Positions 41,498 through 51,965 of a stretch of 64,000 nucleotides of DNA are shown here, in pieces. The notes under the pieces were generated by a model. The model was not told where the DNA came from. It searched no databases and saw only the letters and a program-made list of their open reading frames with translations. Both the position numbers and the translations under genes were made by a program. Position 1 is the stretch's first letter; each line of letters starts with the position of its first letter. Source of the stretch: Streptomyces nigrescens (GTDB lineage: Bacteria > Actinomycetota > Actinomycetes > Streptomycetales > Streptomycetaceae); NCBI GenBank assembly GCA_024349765.1, contig AP026073.1, positions 4,588,001-4,652,000 of the forward strand. The letters run 5' to 3'.

Positions 41498-41579
41498 GGA
41501 ACACCGCCACCTGAAGGGCTCCACCGCCTGCAAAGCCCACAGGCGGTCCATCGACGTCGAAAGGCCGTACACCCACACC

Positions 41580-41657
41580 ATGTCCAAGCGTTCCCGCCAG
41601 AAGAAGACCCGCCGCAAGAAGAAGGCCAACCACGGCAGCAAGGCCGGCCAGAGCTGA
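41580..41657 (+). CDS. bL37-like 25-residue ribosomal protein
   Basis: This 25-codon gene encodes a very basic peptide starting MSKRSRQKKTRRKKKANHG and ending in KAGQS. The pattern of K/R followed by KKANHG is close to the actinobacterial ribosomal protein bL37, first seen in mycobacterial 50S subunits (which, from memory, has the motif SKANHGKRPN). The last residues differ from the usual KRPN ending, so it may be a divergent or alternative copy rather than the housekeeping gene. It is followed 4 bases later by a perfect 13-bp terminator hairpin, supporting an independent end to this transcript. Confidence 0.75.
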   Translation: MSKRSRQKKTRRKKKANHGSKAGQS

Positions 41658-41661
41658 ACCA

Positions 41662-41695
41662 CCGGGCGGGGCGGCCCCCGTACCGCCCCGCCCGG
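41662..41695. terminator. Perfect 13-bp GC-rich hairpin after the bL37-like gene
   Basis: ccgggcggggcgg (41662-41674) pairs without mismatch with 41683-41695 around an 8-base loop. It starts 5 bases after the bL37-like stop codon and ends 30 bases before the GNAT start. Confidence 0.85.
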
Positions 41696-41725
41696 CCCAC
41701 CCCGCGAGCGTCACAAGGAGCCACC

Positions 41726-42502
41726 GTGATCAAGCTCTCCCCCGGTCAAGTCGCCGCAGTCTCCCACTGGTTCGACGGCGGACTCCCTGGGGCGACAGCG
41801 CTGGCCGAACACGCGCTGAGCCCGGGAGCCGGTCACTGGTGGGCGGACCGTCCCGTCGATCCCCGAGCCGTCGCCGTGGCCTGCGCCGACCACGTGCTGC
41901 TCCACGGCGAACCAACCGCCTTGGCCCCGCTCGCACTCGCCCCTTTCGCCGCGCACTACATCCAGGCCCCGGCCCGCTTCCTGCCCCTGCTGAGTTACGC
42001 GTTCGACCTCCTCGTGCCGTGGGAGCGGATGGGCTACGTGCACCGCGTCCACGTTGCGCCTCCGCACCCGTCGCGTGGGGTGACGGTGCGTCGGCTGATG
42101 CCTGAGGACGCTCCAGCAGTGGCTGCGCTGGGGCCTGAAGCTGCCTGGAGCCATGCCAGTTGGGGCGGCCCGGCACAGCTCGCCGCCTCCGGGCACGGCT
42201 GGGCGGCCTTCGCCAAAGACCGTGTGCTCGCCATGGCCTGTACGTACTTCCGCGGCAGCACCTACGAGGACGTCGCCTGCCTGACCGTCCCCGAACACCG
42301 CCGCCAGCGCCTCGCGCTGGCCTGCGTCAGCGCCCTGTGCCGGGACATCGCCGCCCGCGGCCACACCCCGAGCTGGACCTGCTCCCGAGACAACCGTCCC
42401 AGCCGGCTCCTCGCCTGGACCGCCGGTTTCCGCCTGGAACACGAGTACGTCCACTACCGCACCGGGCAGCCCGCGCGCCGCACCGCGGGGCTCGCCGCCT
42501 GA
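41726..42502 (+). CDS. GNAT family N-acetyltransferase
   Basis: A 258-residue acetyltransferase-like protein. The C-terminal half (residues about 115-245) carries the GNAT fold: VTVRRLMPEDAPAVAALGPE at the start, then the acetyl-CoA loop region VACLTVPEHRRQRLALACVS with the Q/RxxG/A-like loop RRQRLA, and later CSRDNRPSRLLAWTAGFRLE. The N-terminal 110 residues (APFAAHYIQAPARFLPLLSY) resemble the extra domain of GNAT proteins in the Streptomyces accessory gene set. The target (amino acid, protein or antibiotic) is unknown. The GTG start follows AAGGAGCCACC. It is in line with the next hypothetical gene. Confidence 0.82.
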   Translation: MIKLSPGQVAAVSHWFDGGLPGATALAEHALSPGAGHWWADRPVDPRAVAVACADHVLLHGEPTALAPLALAPFAAHYIQAPARFLPLLSYAFDLLVPWERMGYVHRVHVAPPHPSRGVTVRRLMPEDAPAVAALGPEAAWSHASWGGPAQLAASGHGWAAFAKDRVLAMACTYFRGSTYEDVACLTVPEHRRQRLALACVSALCRDIAARGHTPSWTCSRDNRPSRLLAWTAGFRLEHEYVHYRTGQPARRTAGLAA

Positions 42503-42527
42503 ACACCACCGACGACCAGGAGCCCCC

Positions 42528-42911
42528 ATGAAGACGCGTCGCACCCCGCGCACCACCCTCGCCACGGCGAGCATCCTCAACGGCCGCCACGAACTGTCCG
42601 TCCACAGCCTGAAGCGGCGAGACGACTCCTTCACCCTGCACTACACCATCGCACCGCCCCTGCCGGACGCCGGTGACACCACCCCCGTACTCCTGGCCCT
42701 CGAGGCGATGGACGACATCGGCAACGAATACTTCGACTGGGGCGGAGCCTACGGAGCCGCAGAGGGCGGCACGTACACCAACGGCAGCATCTCGGCACGG
42801 CCCGCCCTGGCGCCGAAGGCATGCGAGATCCGTGTGCGACTTACCTTCCTGCGCGACGGCGAGGAGCACCCCTGCCATCTGATGCTGCGCACGCAGGCCG
42901 TCAGGCCCTGA
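42528..42911 (+). CDS. Hypothetical beta-rich protein
   Basis: A 127-residue soluble protein without recognised domain. It has a basic N-terminus (MKTRRTPRTTLATASILNGR) and alternating hydrophobic residues (HELSVHSLKRR, SFTLHYTIAPPL). Later comes the acidic segment EAMDDIGNEYFDWGGAYGAA, and the C-terminus ends CEIRVRLTFLRDG...CHLMLRTQAVRP, which is typical of an immunoglobulin-like beta sandwich. It has no signal peptide, so it should be cytosolic. The ATG follows CCAGGAGCCCCC. It is 25 bases after the GNAT stop, so the two are probably co-transcribed. Function is not apparent. Confidence 0.65.
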   Translation: MKTRRTPRTTLATASILNGRHELSVHSLKRRDDSFTLHYTIAPPLPDAGDTTPVLLALEAMDDIGNEYFDWGGAYGAAEGGTYTNGSISARPALAPKACEIRVRLTFLRDGEEHPCHLMLRTQAVRP

Positions 42912-43111
42912 GTCCGAGCCCTCCAGGGGACGGGCCCACTCCGGCTATGCGCCTCCTCGCCCAGCCGTGCCCATGGCGTACCGGCCACCGTTCAGGGGAC
43001 ACCGGACCGCCATATTGACGATCGCCCTGGCGAGGAAGGCGCTGTACCTGCGTACCTGACGTGATCATCGCTTCGATGGCTGATCCGTTCGCGGTACGAC
43101 AGGAGCACTCG

Positions 43112-45082
<1,971 letters not shown>

Positions 45083-45159
45083 CCGCCCGCACAGCGGCTC
45101 CGCGTCAAGAACGCGATAAAGATGAGCGACACGGCATCAGGGGGTTGTCAGGACTGGTA

Positions 45160-45738
45160 GTGCCCGCGCTCATCCTGCCTAATGTCAGCGAAATGGGACG
45201 GCGAACCGCTCCCGTCGCCGCGGCGCAGACCCGGCGGCCGGACACAGCCGTCGACCGCCACTGGCGTGCGGATGCCCGACGCGCCCTTCGTTATCCCCTG
45301 GCGTTCGTCGGTCTGATCATGATGCTCGACTGGGGCGCGGGCAGTCTCACGCTGCCCCGCGCCGGGCTCTGGACCGGGCTCGGGGTGGCCATCCTCGCCG
45401 TCTTCCTGCCGTCGCGCGTGACCGCGGGCGACGGGTGGCTGGCGGTGCGAGGCCTTATGGGCGAGCGCCGCGTACGCACCGACGCGTTGATCACCGTCCG
45501 CCGGTGTGGCGTCATCGCCTCCGACCTCGTACTGCGAGACGCGCACGGAGGGTGGCTGGAATTGGACCCTCACGTCCTGGAGACCAATCCGCTCCTGTGG
45601 CACCTGCTCGACGCCGGCGCCCGCCGCTCCCTCGAACGCGGCACGCTGCGCCACGGCGGCCAGGTGCTGCAGGCGTTGGCGGAGCGGATCGACGGGCAGG
45701 AAGCGCGCGCCGTGTTCAGAGCTTCCGGGCTGCGGTAA
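45160..45738 (+). CDS. Membrane-associated protein with two hydrophobic segments
   Basis: A 192-residue protein with two hydrophobic segments (LRYPLAFVGLIMMLDWGAG and GLWTGLGVAILAVFLPSRV, residues about 43-86). A cytosolic beta domain follows (DGWLAVRGLMGERRVRTDA, IASDLVLRDAHGGWLELDP), which resembles the bPH-like domains of membrane-attached regulators. The C-terminal helix ends VFRASGLR. The GTG at 45160 is preferred because AGGA lies 6 bases upstream; ATG at 45193 is an alternative. No known family. It follows the APC permease by 77 bases in the same direction and may be co-expressed. Confidence 0.65.
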   Translation: MPALILPNVSEMGRRTAPVAAAQTRRPDTAVDRHWRADARRALRYPLAFVGLIMMLDWGAGSLTLPRAGLWTGLGVAILAVFLPSRVTAGDGWLAVRGLMGERRVRTDALITVRRCGVIASDLVLRDAHGGWLELDPHVLETNPLLWHLLDAGARRSLERGTLRHGGQVLQALAERIDGQEARAVFRASGLR

Positions 45739-45829
45739 GCGCAGCGCTGCAGCTTCGGGCTGCGGTGCTCACGGCGATGAGCGCTCATCCTGAGTCAGAC
45801 GTGCGCCGGACGACACACCGGGGGGAAGC

Positions 45830-46549
45830 ATGGGGCGACACGCGAGAGCGGGCCGGCCAGGCGACACAGGACGAGGACAAGGTAAGGGGCCGGCATCGGG
45901 CGCGCGCGTGATCTCTACGCCGCGGCCCGATGCCGATTCCCTGCCTGAGCAGCCAGTTACGGTTGCCGCAAAGGCCCACGACTCGCCGCAGAGCCGCACA
46001 TTCGCTGCGATAGGTACCCTGCTGGTCCTCGGCATCGTCGCCCTGGCCGGTCTGCTGCTGCGCATGCCGCTGGACGACTTCCGTTACGCCTCCGGCGCCT
46101 CCGGCACACCGGGTACCTTTTCTGCCACGCGCTGCCACACCGTCCCCGTAGGGCGCGGCGGCTCATCGCGGGCATGCACGGGGACGTTCGCCGCGGCGGA
46201 CGGCGGGTTCACCGATCACGCGGCGCACCTCACCGACGCCCGAATCAAGCTCGGCCGGGCCATCCCCCTGCAACGCGCATCGGACGGACGCTACGTCCGG
46301 CCCCTGGCATCCGCTGCGGCACGGGACCTGGCAGGCGTCTTCGCGATCGTGTGGGGAGCCGGATTCCTGTTGGTGTTGGTTGCCGTGGGCTGGACGGGGG
46401 TTCGCTTACGAGGGGGCCTCCCGCTGCGGTCGAGCCGGCAGCCCGGCGGCAAGCTGCTGCCCCTGCTCGGCTGGCTCTACGTCGGGAGTGGCGCGGCGGC
46501 TGTGCTGTCCCTCGTCGCAGCAGTGGTGCTGGCGCTGACCGGCCGCTGA
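45830..46549 (+). CDS. Two-helix membrane protein with extracytoplasmic domain
   Basis: A 239-residue protein with a polar N-terminal tail, a helix at residues about 60-77 (TLLVLGIVALAGLLLRMPLD), an external domain of about 85 residues with two cysteines (ATRCHTVPVGRGGSSRACTG), and two C-terminal helices (LAGVFAIVWGAGFLLVLVAV and AAAVLSLVAAVVLALTG). The two cysteines could form a disulfide outside the cell. No family recognised. ATG 45830 follows GGGGGAAGC; GTG 45908 is an alternative start that would remove the polar tail. It sits between the permease group and the antiporter. Confidence 0.6.
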   Translation: MGRHARAGRPGDTGRGQGKGPASGARVISTPRPDADSLPEQPVTVAAKAHDSPQSRTFAAIGTLLVLGIVALAGLLLRMPLDDFRYASGASGTPGTFSATRCHTVPVGRGGSSRACTGTFAAADGGFTDHAAHLTDARIKLGRAIPLQRASDGRYVRPLASAAARDLAGVFAIVWGAGFLLVLVAVGWTGVRLRGGLPLRSSRQPGGKLLPLLGWLYVGSGAAAVLSLVAAVVLALTGR

Positions 46550-46745
46550 GCCTCCACGCCGCGCCGGTCGTGCCGGCGCACAGCAGCGGAAGCGGCCAGG
46601 CACCCTCCGCGCGGGAGGCAGGCCACCGCCAGGCGTTAAGGGTGTGGCAGTAACCCGAAAACAACCGGTAGGTTTCCGTGCGGAGTGCCGGGAAGTCTGG
46701 TCGGCGGCAGTTCAGCCTTTGCCGAAGCCATCGAGAGATGAGTAC

Positions 46746-48314
46746 GTGACCGACCTTACTGCCCTCCTTCTTCTCGTCGTGTTCGCCACGTTGGTGGCCA
46801 CCGGCGCCCGCCATTTGCGCATCCCCGCTCCCTCGCTGCTCGTCGTCGGCGGCCTGCTCATCGGGCTGCTTCCCTGGATACCGGACGTCCAGGTCACGCC
46901 CGAAGTGATCAGCGTGGCGGTGCTGCCGCCTCTGCTGTACGCGTCCGCCGAGGAGATTCCGTGGCGCGAACTGCGCGTGGTGTGGCGTCCGGTGACCGTC
47001 CTCGCCTTCGGCCTGGTGCTGGCCAGTGCGGCAGCCGTGGGTGCGGTGGCCTCCGCGGTCACCCCGCTCAGCACCACCATGGCGTTCGTCCTGGGCGCGG
47101 TGCTGGCCAGCACCGATCCGGTCGCGGTCACGGCCCTCGGACGCAAGATCGCGCTACCGCCCCGCATCCAGGTGCTCGTCCAGTCCGAGAGCCTCTTCAA
47201 CGACGCCACCAGCCTCGTCCTCTTCAAGGTAGCGGTGGGCACGGCCGTGGCCGCCACCGCCGTCACCCTGCCGGCGGCCGGTGGACAGTTCGTCGTGCTG
47301 GGCGGTGGCGGGGCGCTGGTCGGCGGCGCGGTCGCGGGCGCCGTGACACTGATCCGGCGCCGGACCGAGGACCCGGTCCTGGAGACGGTGATCGCCCTGG
47401 TCACGCCGTACGCCGCCTACATACTCGCCGAGGACCTGCACACCTCCGGGGTGACCGCGGTCGTGGTCGCGGGCGTGGTGCTCGGCAGCACGGGCCATCG
47501 GCTCACCAACGCCACCATCCGGCTCCAGGTGCACGCGGTCTACGGCACCGTGATCTTCCTTCTGGAAAGCGTCGTCTTCGCCCTCATCGGCCTGGAACTC
47601 CCCACCGTTGTAAGGCAGTTGGGGCCGGACGAACGCGGCTGGCCGTTCGGTGTGCTCGCGGTGGCGGGCACGGTCATCGCGGTGCGTCTCCTCGGGGTGC
47701 TTCCGCTCTCCGTCATCATGCAGCGCCGCCGCGGCAACGGTGCGGTCACCTGGCGCATCCCCGCGGTGGTCTCCTGGGCCGGCACCCGTGGCGTGATGCC
47801 GCTGGCCGCCGCCCTGTCCATCCCGCTGGCCGCCGACGACGGCAGCCCGCTGCCGCACCGGCCCCTGATCCTGGTCCTCACCACCGGCGTCGTCGTCTTC
47901 ACCCTCGTCCTGCAGGGCTTCACCCTGGCGCCCGTCGTCCGCTGGTCGAAGATCGCGCTGGAGCCGGAGCACACGGCCCGCGAAGAAGCAAACGCCCGGT
48001 CCGGTCTGGCCAGGGCCGGACTGGACTGCCTGGACGAGCTCGAAGCCGCCGAGGCGGCGCCCGCCCCGCTCATCGACCAACTGCGGCGCGGCCTGCTGGC
48101 CCGTCTGGACCAGGCCGACGCCGACCAGGCCGACGACGTGACATCGTCCTCATCCGTCTCCGCGGCCGGCTACCGGGAACTCCGGCGCACGGTGATAGCC
48201 GCCCAGACCACGAAGCTGCAGGCCCTGTACGCGGCCAACCACGTCAGCGACACCACCCGGCGCCGACTGCAGCGCAGGCTGGACCTGGAGGAGGCCGGAC
48301 TCGGCGACGAGTGA
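46746..48314 (+). CDS. CPA1-type Na+/H+ antiporter (NhaP-like)
   Basis: A 522-residue cation:proton antiporter. About 12 helices are followed by a cytosolic C-terminal helical tail (residues 400-522). The ion-binding signatures are visible: LGAVLASTDPVAVTALGRKI (helix 4-5) and LVQSESLFNDATSLVLFK with the conserved SLFND acid pair. GTRGVMPLAAALSIPL is in the second half. The protein exchanges Na+ or K+ for H+ for pH and cation balance. The GTG at 46746 gives VTDLTALLLLVVF, where the first helix begins; the longer frame adds a 34-residue polar tail without ribosome site. Its position among potassium genes suggests a role in cation homeostasis. Confidence 0.93.
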   Translation: MTDLTALLLLVVFATLVATGARHLRIPAPSLLVVGGLLIGLLPWIPDVQVTPEVISVAVLPPLLYASAEEIPWRELRVVWRPVTVLAFGLVLASAAAVGAVASAVTPLSTTMAFVLGAVLASTDPVAVTALGRKIALPPRIQVLVQSESLFNDATSLVLFKVAVGTAVAATAVTLPAAGGQFVVLGGGGALVGGAVAGAVTLIRRRTEDPVLETVIALVTPYAAYILAEDLHTSGVTAVVVAGVVLGSTGHRLTNATIRLQVHAVYGTVIFLLESVVFALIGLELPTVVRQLGPDERGWPFGVLAVAGTVIAVRLLGVLPLSVIMQRRRGNGAVTWRIPAVVSWAGTRGVMPLAAALSIPLAADDGSPLPHRPLILVLTTGVVVFTLVLQGFTLAPVVRWSKIALEPEHTAREEANARSGLARAGLDCLDELEAAEAAPAPLIDQLRRGLLARLDQADADQADDVTSSSSVSAAGYRELRRTVIAAQTTKLQALYAANHVSDTTRRRLQRRLDLEEAGLGDE

Positions 48315-48364
48315 GCACGGGACCAGCGCTCAAGGCTGCGACGCGCGGAGAGCCGCACGCAGCG

Positions 48365-48454
48365 TCAGAACCGGTCCCGGAACTTGATGCCGGCCAGCAG
48401 AAGACCGACCAGCGACGCCGCCACCAGCAGCCCCACGATGCGCTCCACGCTCAC
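48365..48454 (-). CDS. Orphan KdpF-like 29-residue membrane peptide
   Basis: A 30-codon frame starting with GTG encodes VSVERIVGLLVAASLVGLLL and ends AGIKFRDRF. It has the length (29 residues), single hydrophobic helix and ending (arginine-phenylalanine) of KdpF; the kdpF at 53718 reads LIGLIVAVALLGYLVLALVF and ends PERF. It lies on the opposite strand and 5 kb from the kdp operon, downstream of the orphan kdpD gene in the same direction but with an unrelated gene between. A short upstream frame of 11 codons (48451-48486) overlaps its start by GTGA after a GGAGG sequence. No kdpA or kdpB is beside it. It would be a small stabiliser or regulator peptide in the membrane. Confidence 0.6.
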   Translation of the reverse strand: MSVERIVGLLVAASLVGLLLAGIKFRDRF

Positions 48455-48486
48455 GACACCACCGCCGGCACCATGTCTGCGCACAC

Positions 48487-48732
48487 CACACGGACCTCCT
48501 CAGTTCTCTGCCCACCCCCGCACGGGTCCACCGTGACGGCCCGCGCGAGGACACGCGCACGCCACGCCGGTTCCCTAACGACATTCCAACGGTGTCGGCT
48601 CGCTGCCCGCCTCCGTGAGCGCTACACCGCCACCGTCTGGAACCCATCAAGAACACGGAACGCCACCACTGAAAATCAGCCATCCCGGGGAAGCCGCATG
48701 CAGTATCCGTGCGGGCCGCTGGGAGGGACGAC
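48487..48732. other. Divergent intergenic region
   Basis: About 250 bases between the KdpF-like gene (-) and the thiolase-fold protein (+). The minus strand carries a GGAGG sequence near 48494 serving the short frame upstream of the KdpF-like gene. The plus strand has GGGAGGGACGAC before the 48733 start. I see no further gene, repeat or clear operator. Confidence 0.5.
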
Positions 48733-49125
48733 ATGGCAGTCCATGGTGGGAACCTGGAGGGCGGGGTCCGTATATCCGACGGCTCCGCTGCTCTGTCCGA
48801 CGCCCCATATCCGCCCCTGGACGCCCTGCATCGCGCGATACAGGCCGCGCGCCGGGCCCTGCACGACTCGGCAGTGGGCCCGGGGGACCTCGACGCCATC
48901 ATCTACGTCGTCCGGCGGCGGCAGGTTCCGCCCCGCTGGCAGTCGGCCCGGGTGGCATACGCGCTCGGCGCACGGGAGGACATCGCCGCCCTCGACATCC
49001 CCGGCTCGCGCGCCGCTCAGTGCATGGCAGCGGCGCTGAGCGTCCCCGGCGGGCCGGTGCGCCGAGTGCTGATCGTCGAAGCCGAGGGAACGGCGCGGCC
49101 GTCGGCCTCCCTCGTCACGGGATGA
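48733..49125 (+). CDS. Truncated KAS III-like (thiolase fold) small protein
   Basis: A 130-residue protein that resembles the N-terminal half of beta-ketoacyl-ACP synthase III. DALHRAIQAARRALHDSAVG with PGDLDAIIYVVRRRQVPPRW resembles the 'DLDxII' segment, then SARVAYALGAREDIAALDIP corresponds to the region before the active site. The catalytic Cys should follow 'DIxxxC', but here the sequence is DIPGSRAAQCMAAAL with the Cys displaced, and the whole C-terminal half with His and Asn is missing. It is probably a non-catalytic protein or a decayed gene fragment. It has a ribosome site and ATG, so it may still be expressed. The call rests on pattern similarity only. Confidence 0.5.
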   Translation: MAVHGGNLEGGVRISDGSAALSDAPYPPLDALHRAIQAARRALHDSAVGPGDLDAIIYVVRRRQVPPRWQSARVAYALGAREDIAALDIPGSRAAQCMAAALSVPGGPVRRVLIVEAEGTARPSASLVTG

Positions 49126-49158
49126 AGCGGCACGACGGCGCGGGGCGGTGCGCCGCGG

Positions 49159-51723
49159 TCAGTGCGCCTGTCCGGCGGCAACCGCCACCGGAACCGGTGC
49201 GGCCGGCAGGGACACAACCATCGTCAGGCCCCCTCCGGGCGTTTCCTCGGGCGTAAGTGTGCCGCCCATGGCCTCCGTGAGCCCTCGGGACAGTGCCAGG
49301 CCCAGCCCGAGGCCGGTGGTGTTGTCGGTGTCGCCGAGACGTTGGAAGGGCTCGAAAGCCTGCTCCCGGTCGGCGAGTTGGATGCCCGGCCCGCGGTCGG
49401 TGACTCTGAGCTCCACCCGTCCCGCCAGTGCACTCGCGCCGATCGTGACCGAACGCCCGGCGGGTGAATGCCGCACCGCGTTGGAAATGAGGTTGGCGAG
49501 GACGCGCTCCAGCAGGGGAGGGTCCGCGACGACATCGGGGGCGGTGTCCAGCCCACGGGTCACGACGTGGACGTGGTCCTTCGGGGGCGAACCGGGCAGG
49601 GTGTCCAGCGCCGAGGGCAGGACCTCGGTGAGCGCGACAGGCTCCAGGTGGAGGGTCAGCGCTCCCGCCTGCAGCCGGCTCATGTCGAGGAGGTTGTCGA
49701 TCAGACGGCTGAGCTTGGCCAGGGACTCCTCGGCGGTGGCGAGGAGCTCCTCACGGTCCTCTGCCGAGAAGTCCACGTCACTGCTGCGCAATGAGCTGAC
49801 CGCGGCCCAGCATCCGGCCAGGGGCGTCCGGAGATCATGGCCAACCGCGGCAAGCAGTGCGGTCCGCATCCGGTTCGCCGCCTTGACGGGCTCCACCTCG
49901 GCCGCGGCCTCGGCGAGCCGGGCGCGTTCGACGGCCGCGGTCAGGTGCGCGGCGAATGCGGTGAGCACGCGGTGCTCGGAGGCGGGCAGCCGCCGCCCGC
50001 TCAGCACCAGGACGCTGTCGTCCCCTATCGCCACCTTGGTCTGGTACTCGGCCGCCGCGTCGCCGGCGACACCCGGCTCCGGCTCCTCCCGCCGCGGCCG
50101 CAGCTCGATGCCGTCCATGCCGAAGGTCTCGCGGGTCCGTTCCAGGAGTGCGGGCACCGCACGGTCACCGCGCAGGATGCCGCCCGCCAGCGACGTCAGC
50201 GTCTCGGCCTCCGCGGTGGCTCGCGCGGCCCGTCTGCTCAGGCGCAGCGAGCGGTCGACGATGGCCGCGACCGTGACGGCGACGATCGTGAAGGCGGCCT
50301 GGGCGACGACGATGTTGGCCTCGGCGAAGGTGAAGTGGCCGACGGGCGGGATGAAGTAGTAGTTCAGCAACAGCGAGGTCGTCACCGAGGCGAGCAGCGC
50401 CGAGACCACCCCACCGATGCAGGCGACGCCCAGCACGGTGAGCAGGAACAGCAGGGCCTCGCTGGTGAGGTTGAGCGCGAGCGGGGCCGAGACCGTACGC
50501 AGCGCCAGTGTCAGCAGCAGGGGCGCGATGAGGCCGGCCACCGGCCCGGCCACCCGGCGGGAGCGCGACAGGCCGCTGCCGGGCGCGGCCCATTTCCGGC
50601 CCTGCCCGGCATGTTCGTGGGTGACGGTGTGGACGTCGATGTCGCCGGAGAGCTCGACGACCGTCTCCCCCACGCCGCGGGGCGCCAGTACGCGCCGCAG
50701 CCTGCCCCGGCGGCTGGCGCCGATGACCAGCTGGGTGGCGTTCTGGGCCCGGGCGAAGTCCAGCAGCGCGGCCGGCACGTCGTCACCGACCACCGCGTGG
50801 TAGCTGCCACCGAGGCTCTCCGTGAGCCGCCGCTGATCGGCCAACGCGGCAGGCGAGGAACCGGACAGGCCGTCGCTGCGGGTCACGTGGACGGCCAGCA
50901 GGTCGCCGTCGGAGGAACGAGCGACGATCCGGGCGGCGCGACGGATGAGGGTCGCGCCCTCCGCACCACCGGTGAGCGCCACCACGACGCGTTCGCGGGT
51001 CTCCCACACCGGGCCGATGCTGTGCTCATGGCGGTATTTGCGCAGCGCCTCGTCCACCCGGCCCGCCACCCACAGCAGCGCGAGTTCCCGGAGCGCGGTG
51101 AGGTTGCCGAGCCGGAAGTAGTGCGACAGCGCCGCGTCGACCTTCTCCGGCGGGTAGATGTTGCCGTGCGCCATGCGCCGTCGTAGCCCCTCGGCGGGCA
51201 GGTCGACCAGTTCGATCTGGTCGGCATGGCGGACGACTTCGTCCGGCACGGTCTCGTACTGCGGCACGCCGGTGATCTTCTCGACCACGTCGCTGAGCGA
51301 GTCCAGGTGCTGGATGTTGAGCGTGGCCACCACGTCGATCCCGGCGGTGAGGAGCTCGTCGATGTCCTGCCAGCGTTTCGGGTGGCGGCCGCCCGGCGCA
51401 TTGGTGTGCGCGAGTTCGTCGATGAGCGCCACCTCGGGCCGCAGTTCCAGAACGCGGTCGAGATCGAGCTCGGCGAACTCCGCACCACGATGCCTGCGCA
51501 TCACGCGCGGCAGCACGTCGAGCCCTTCGAGCATCGCCTCGGTGGACGGGCGACCATGGCACTCGGCCAGGGCCACCACGACGTTCTTGCCACGGGCGGC
51601 GCGCCGCCGGCCCTCGTCCAGCATCCGGTAGGTCTTGCCCACGCCGGGGGCGGCCCCGAGGAAGACCTTGAGCTTGCCGGGACGTGCGCCCGGCCCGTCG
51701 GTCGCATCGCTGCCCCGCGCCAT
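49159..51723 (-). CDS. Orphan KdpD-type osmosensitive K+ channel histidine kinase
   Basis: An 854-residue full-length KdpD. The N-terminal KdpD domain has Walker A (LGAAPGVGKTYR) and Walker B-like ALIDELAHTN; a Usp-like domain follows at residues about 240-370. Four membrane helices (DUF4118) cover residues about 395-500 (LLFLLTVLGVACIGGVVSAL), then a GAF-like domain. The H-box is VGHDLRTPLAG with His629, the N-box NLISNAVRHSP, and the G-boxes DRGPGI and GLGLGLALSRG. No response regulator gene is adjacent, so it may signal through KdpE at 58310. The ATG follows AAGGAG. It is divergent from the Usp gene at 51966, and its upstream region carries the 11-bp element found before kdpF. Confidence 0.93.
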   Translation of the reverse strand: MARGSDATDGPGARPGKLKVFLGAAPGVGKTYRMLDEGRRRAARGKNVVVALAECHGRPSTEAMLEGLDVLPRVMRRHRGAEFAELDLDRVLELRPEVALIDELAHTNAPGGRHPKRWQDIDELLTAGIDVVATLNIQHLDSLSDVVEKITGVPQYETVPDEVVRHADQIELVDLPAEGLRRRMAHGNIYPPEKVDAALSHYFRLGNLTALRELALLWVAGRVDEALRKYRHEHSIGPVWETRERVVVALTGGAEGATLIRRAARIVARSSDGDLLAVHVTRSDGLSGSSPAALADQRRLTESLGGSYHAVVGDDVPAALLDFARAQNATQLVIGASRRGRLRRVLAPRGVGETVVELSGDIDVHTVTHEHAGQGRKWAAPGSGLSRSRRVAGPVAGLIAPLLLTLALRTVSAPLALNLTSEALLFLLTVLGVACIGGVVSALLASVTTSLLLNYYFIPPVGHFTFAEANIVVAQAAFTIVAVTVAAIVDRSLRLSRRAARATAEAETLTSLAGGILRGDRAVPALLERTRETFGMDGIELRPRREEPEPGVAGDAAAEYQTKVAIGDDSVLVLSGRRLPASEHRVLTAFAAHLTAAVERARLAEAAAEVEPVKAANRMRTALLAAVGHDLRTPLAGCWAAVSSLRSSDVDFSAEDREELLATAEESLAKLSRLIDNLLDMSRLQAGALTLHLEPVALTEVLPSALDTLPGSPPKDHVHVVTRGLDTAPDVVADPPLLERVLANLISNAVRHSPAGRSVTIGASALAGRVELRVTDRGPGIQLADREQAFEPFQRLGDTDNTTGLGLGLALSRGLTEAMGGTLTPEETPGGGLTMVVSLPAAPVPVAVAAGQAH

Positions 51724-51790
51724 CTCGTACTCCTTCGCGTCTCAGCAGCATCGTCACTTCACGTCGGCAAATACCGGGAGGGAGTTCGAA

Positions 51791-51801
51791 GACGTTGACG
51801 C
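51791..51801 (-). promoter_or_regulatory. Shared 11-bp element before orphan kdpD
   Basis: The minus strand reads gcgtcaacgtc, identical to an element upstream of the kdp operon at 53524-53534. It is 68 bases upstream of the orphan kdpD start and on the other side faces the Usp gene. A KdpE binding site is suggested. Confidence 0.45.
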
Positions 51802-51965
51802 AACTCTGACCCGCGGCCTGCTTCAGGGGGTGTGCTGCTGTCATGGAGCCGTCAGGGTCTTTGTCGCCCGCGTCAGGGAAGCGCCAATCCGGCGTGACCG
51901 CCCCGCTCTTCGGGATTTCCATGGGCCACGACATGAACGTGACACAGGACGAGGAACAGGACCCC

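Noticed and set aside
42912-43111. ydaO-type c-di-AMP riboswitch before the APC permease
   Set aside because: No recognisable conserved riboswitch core was seen in this 200-base leader.
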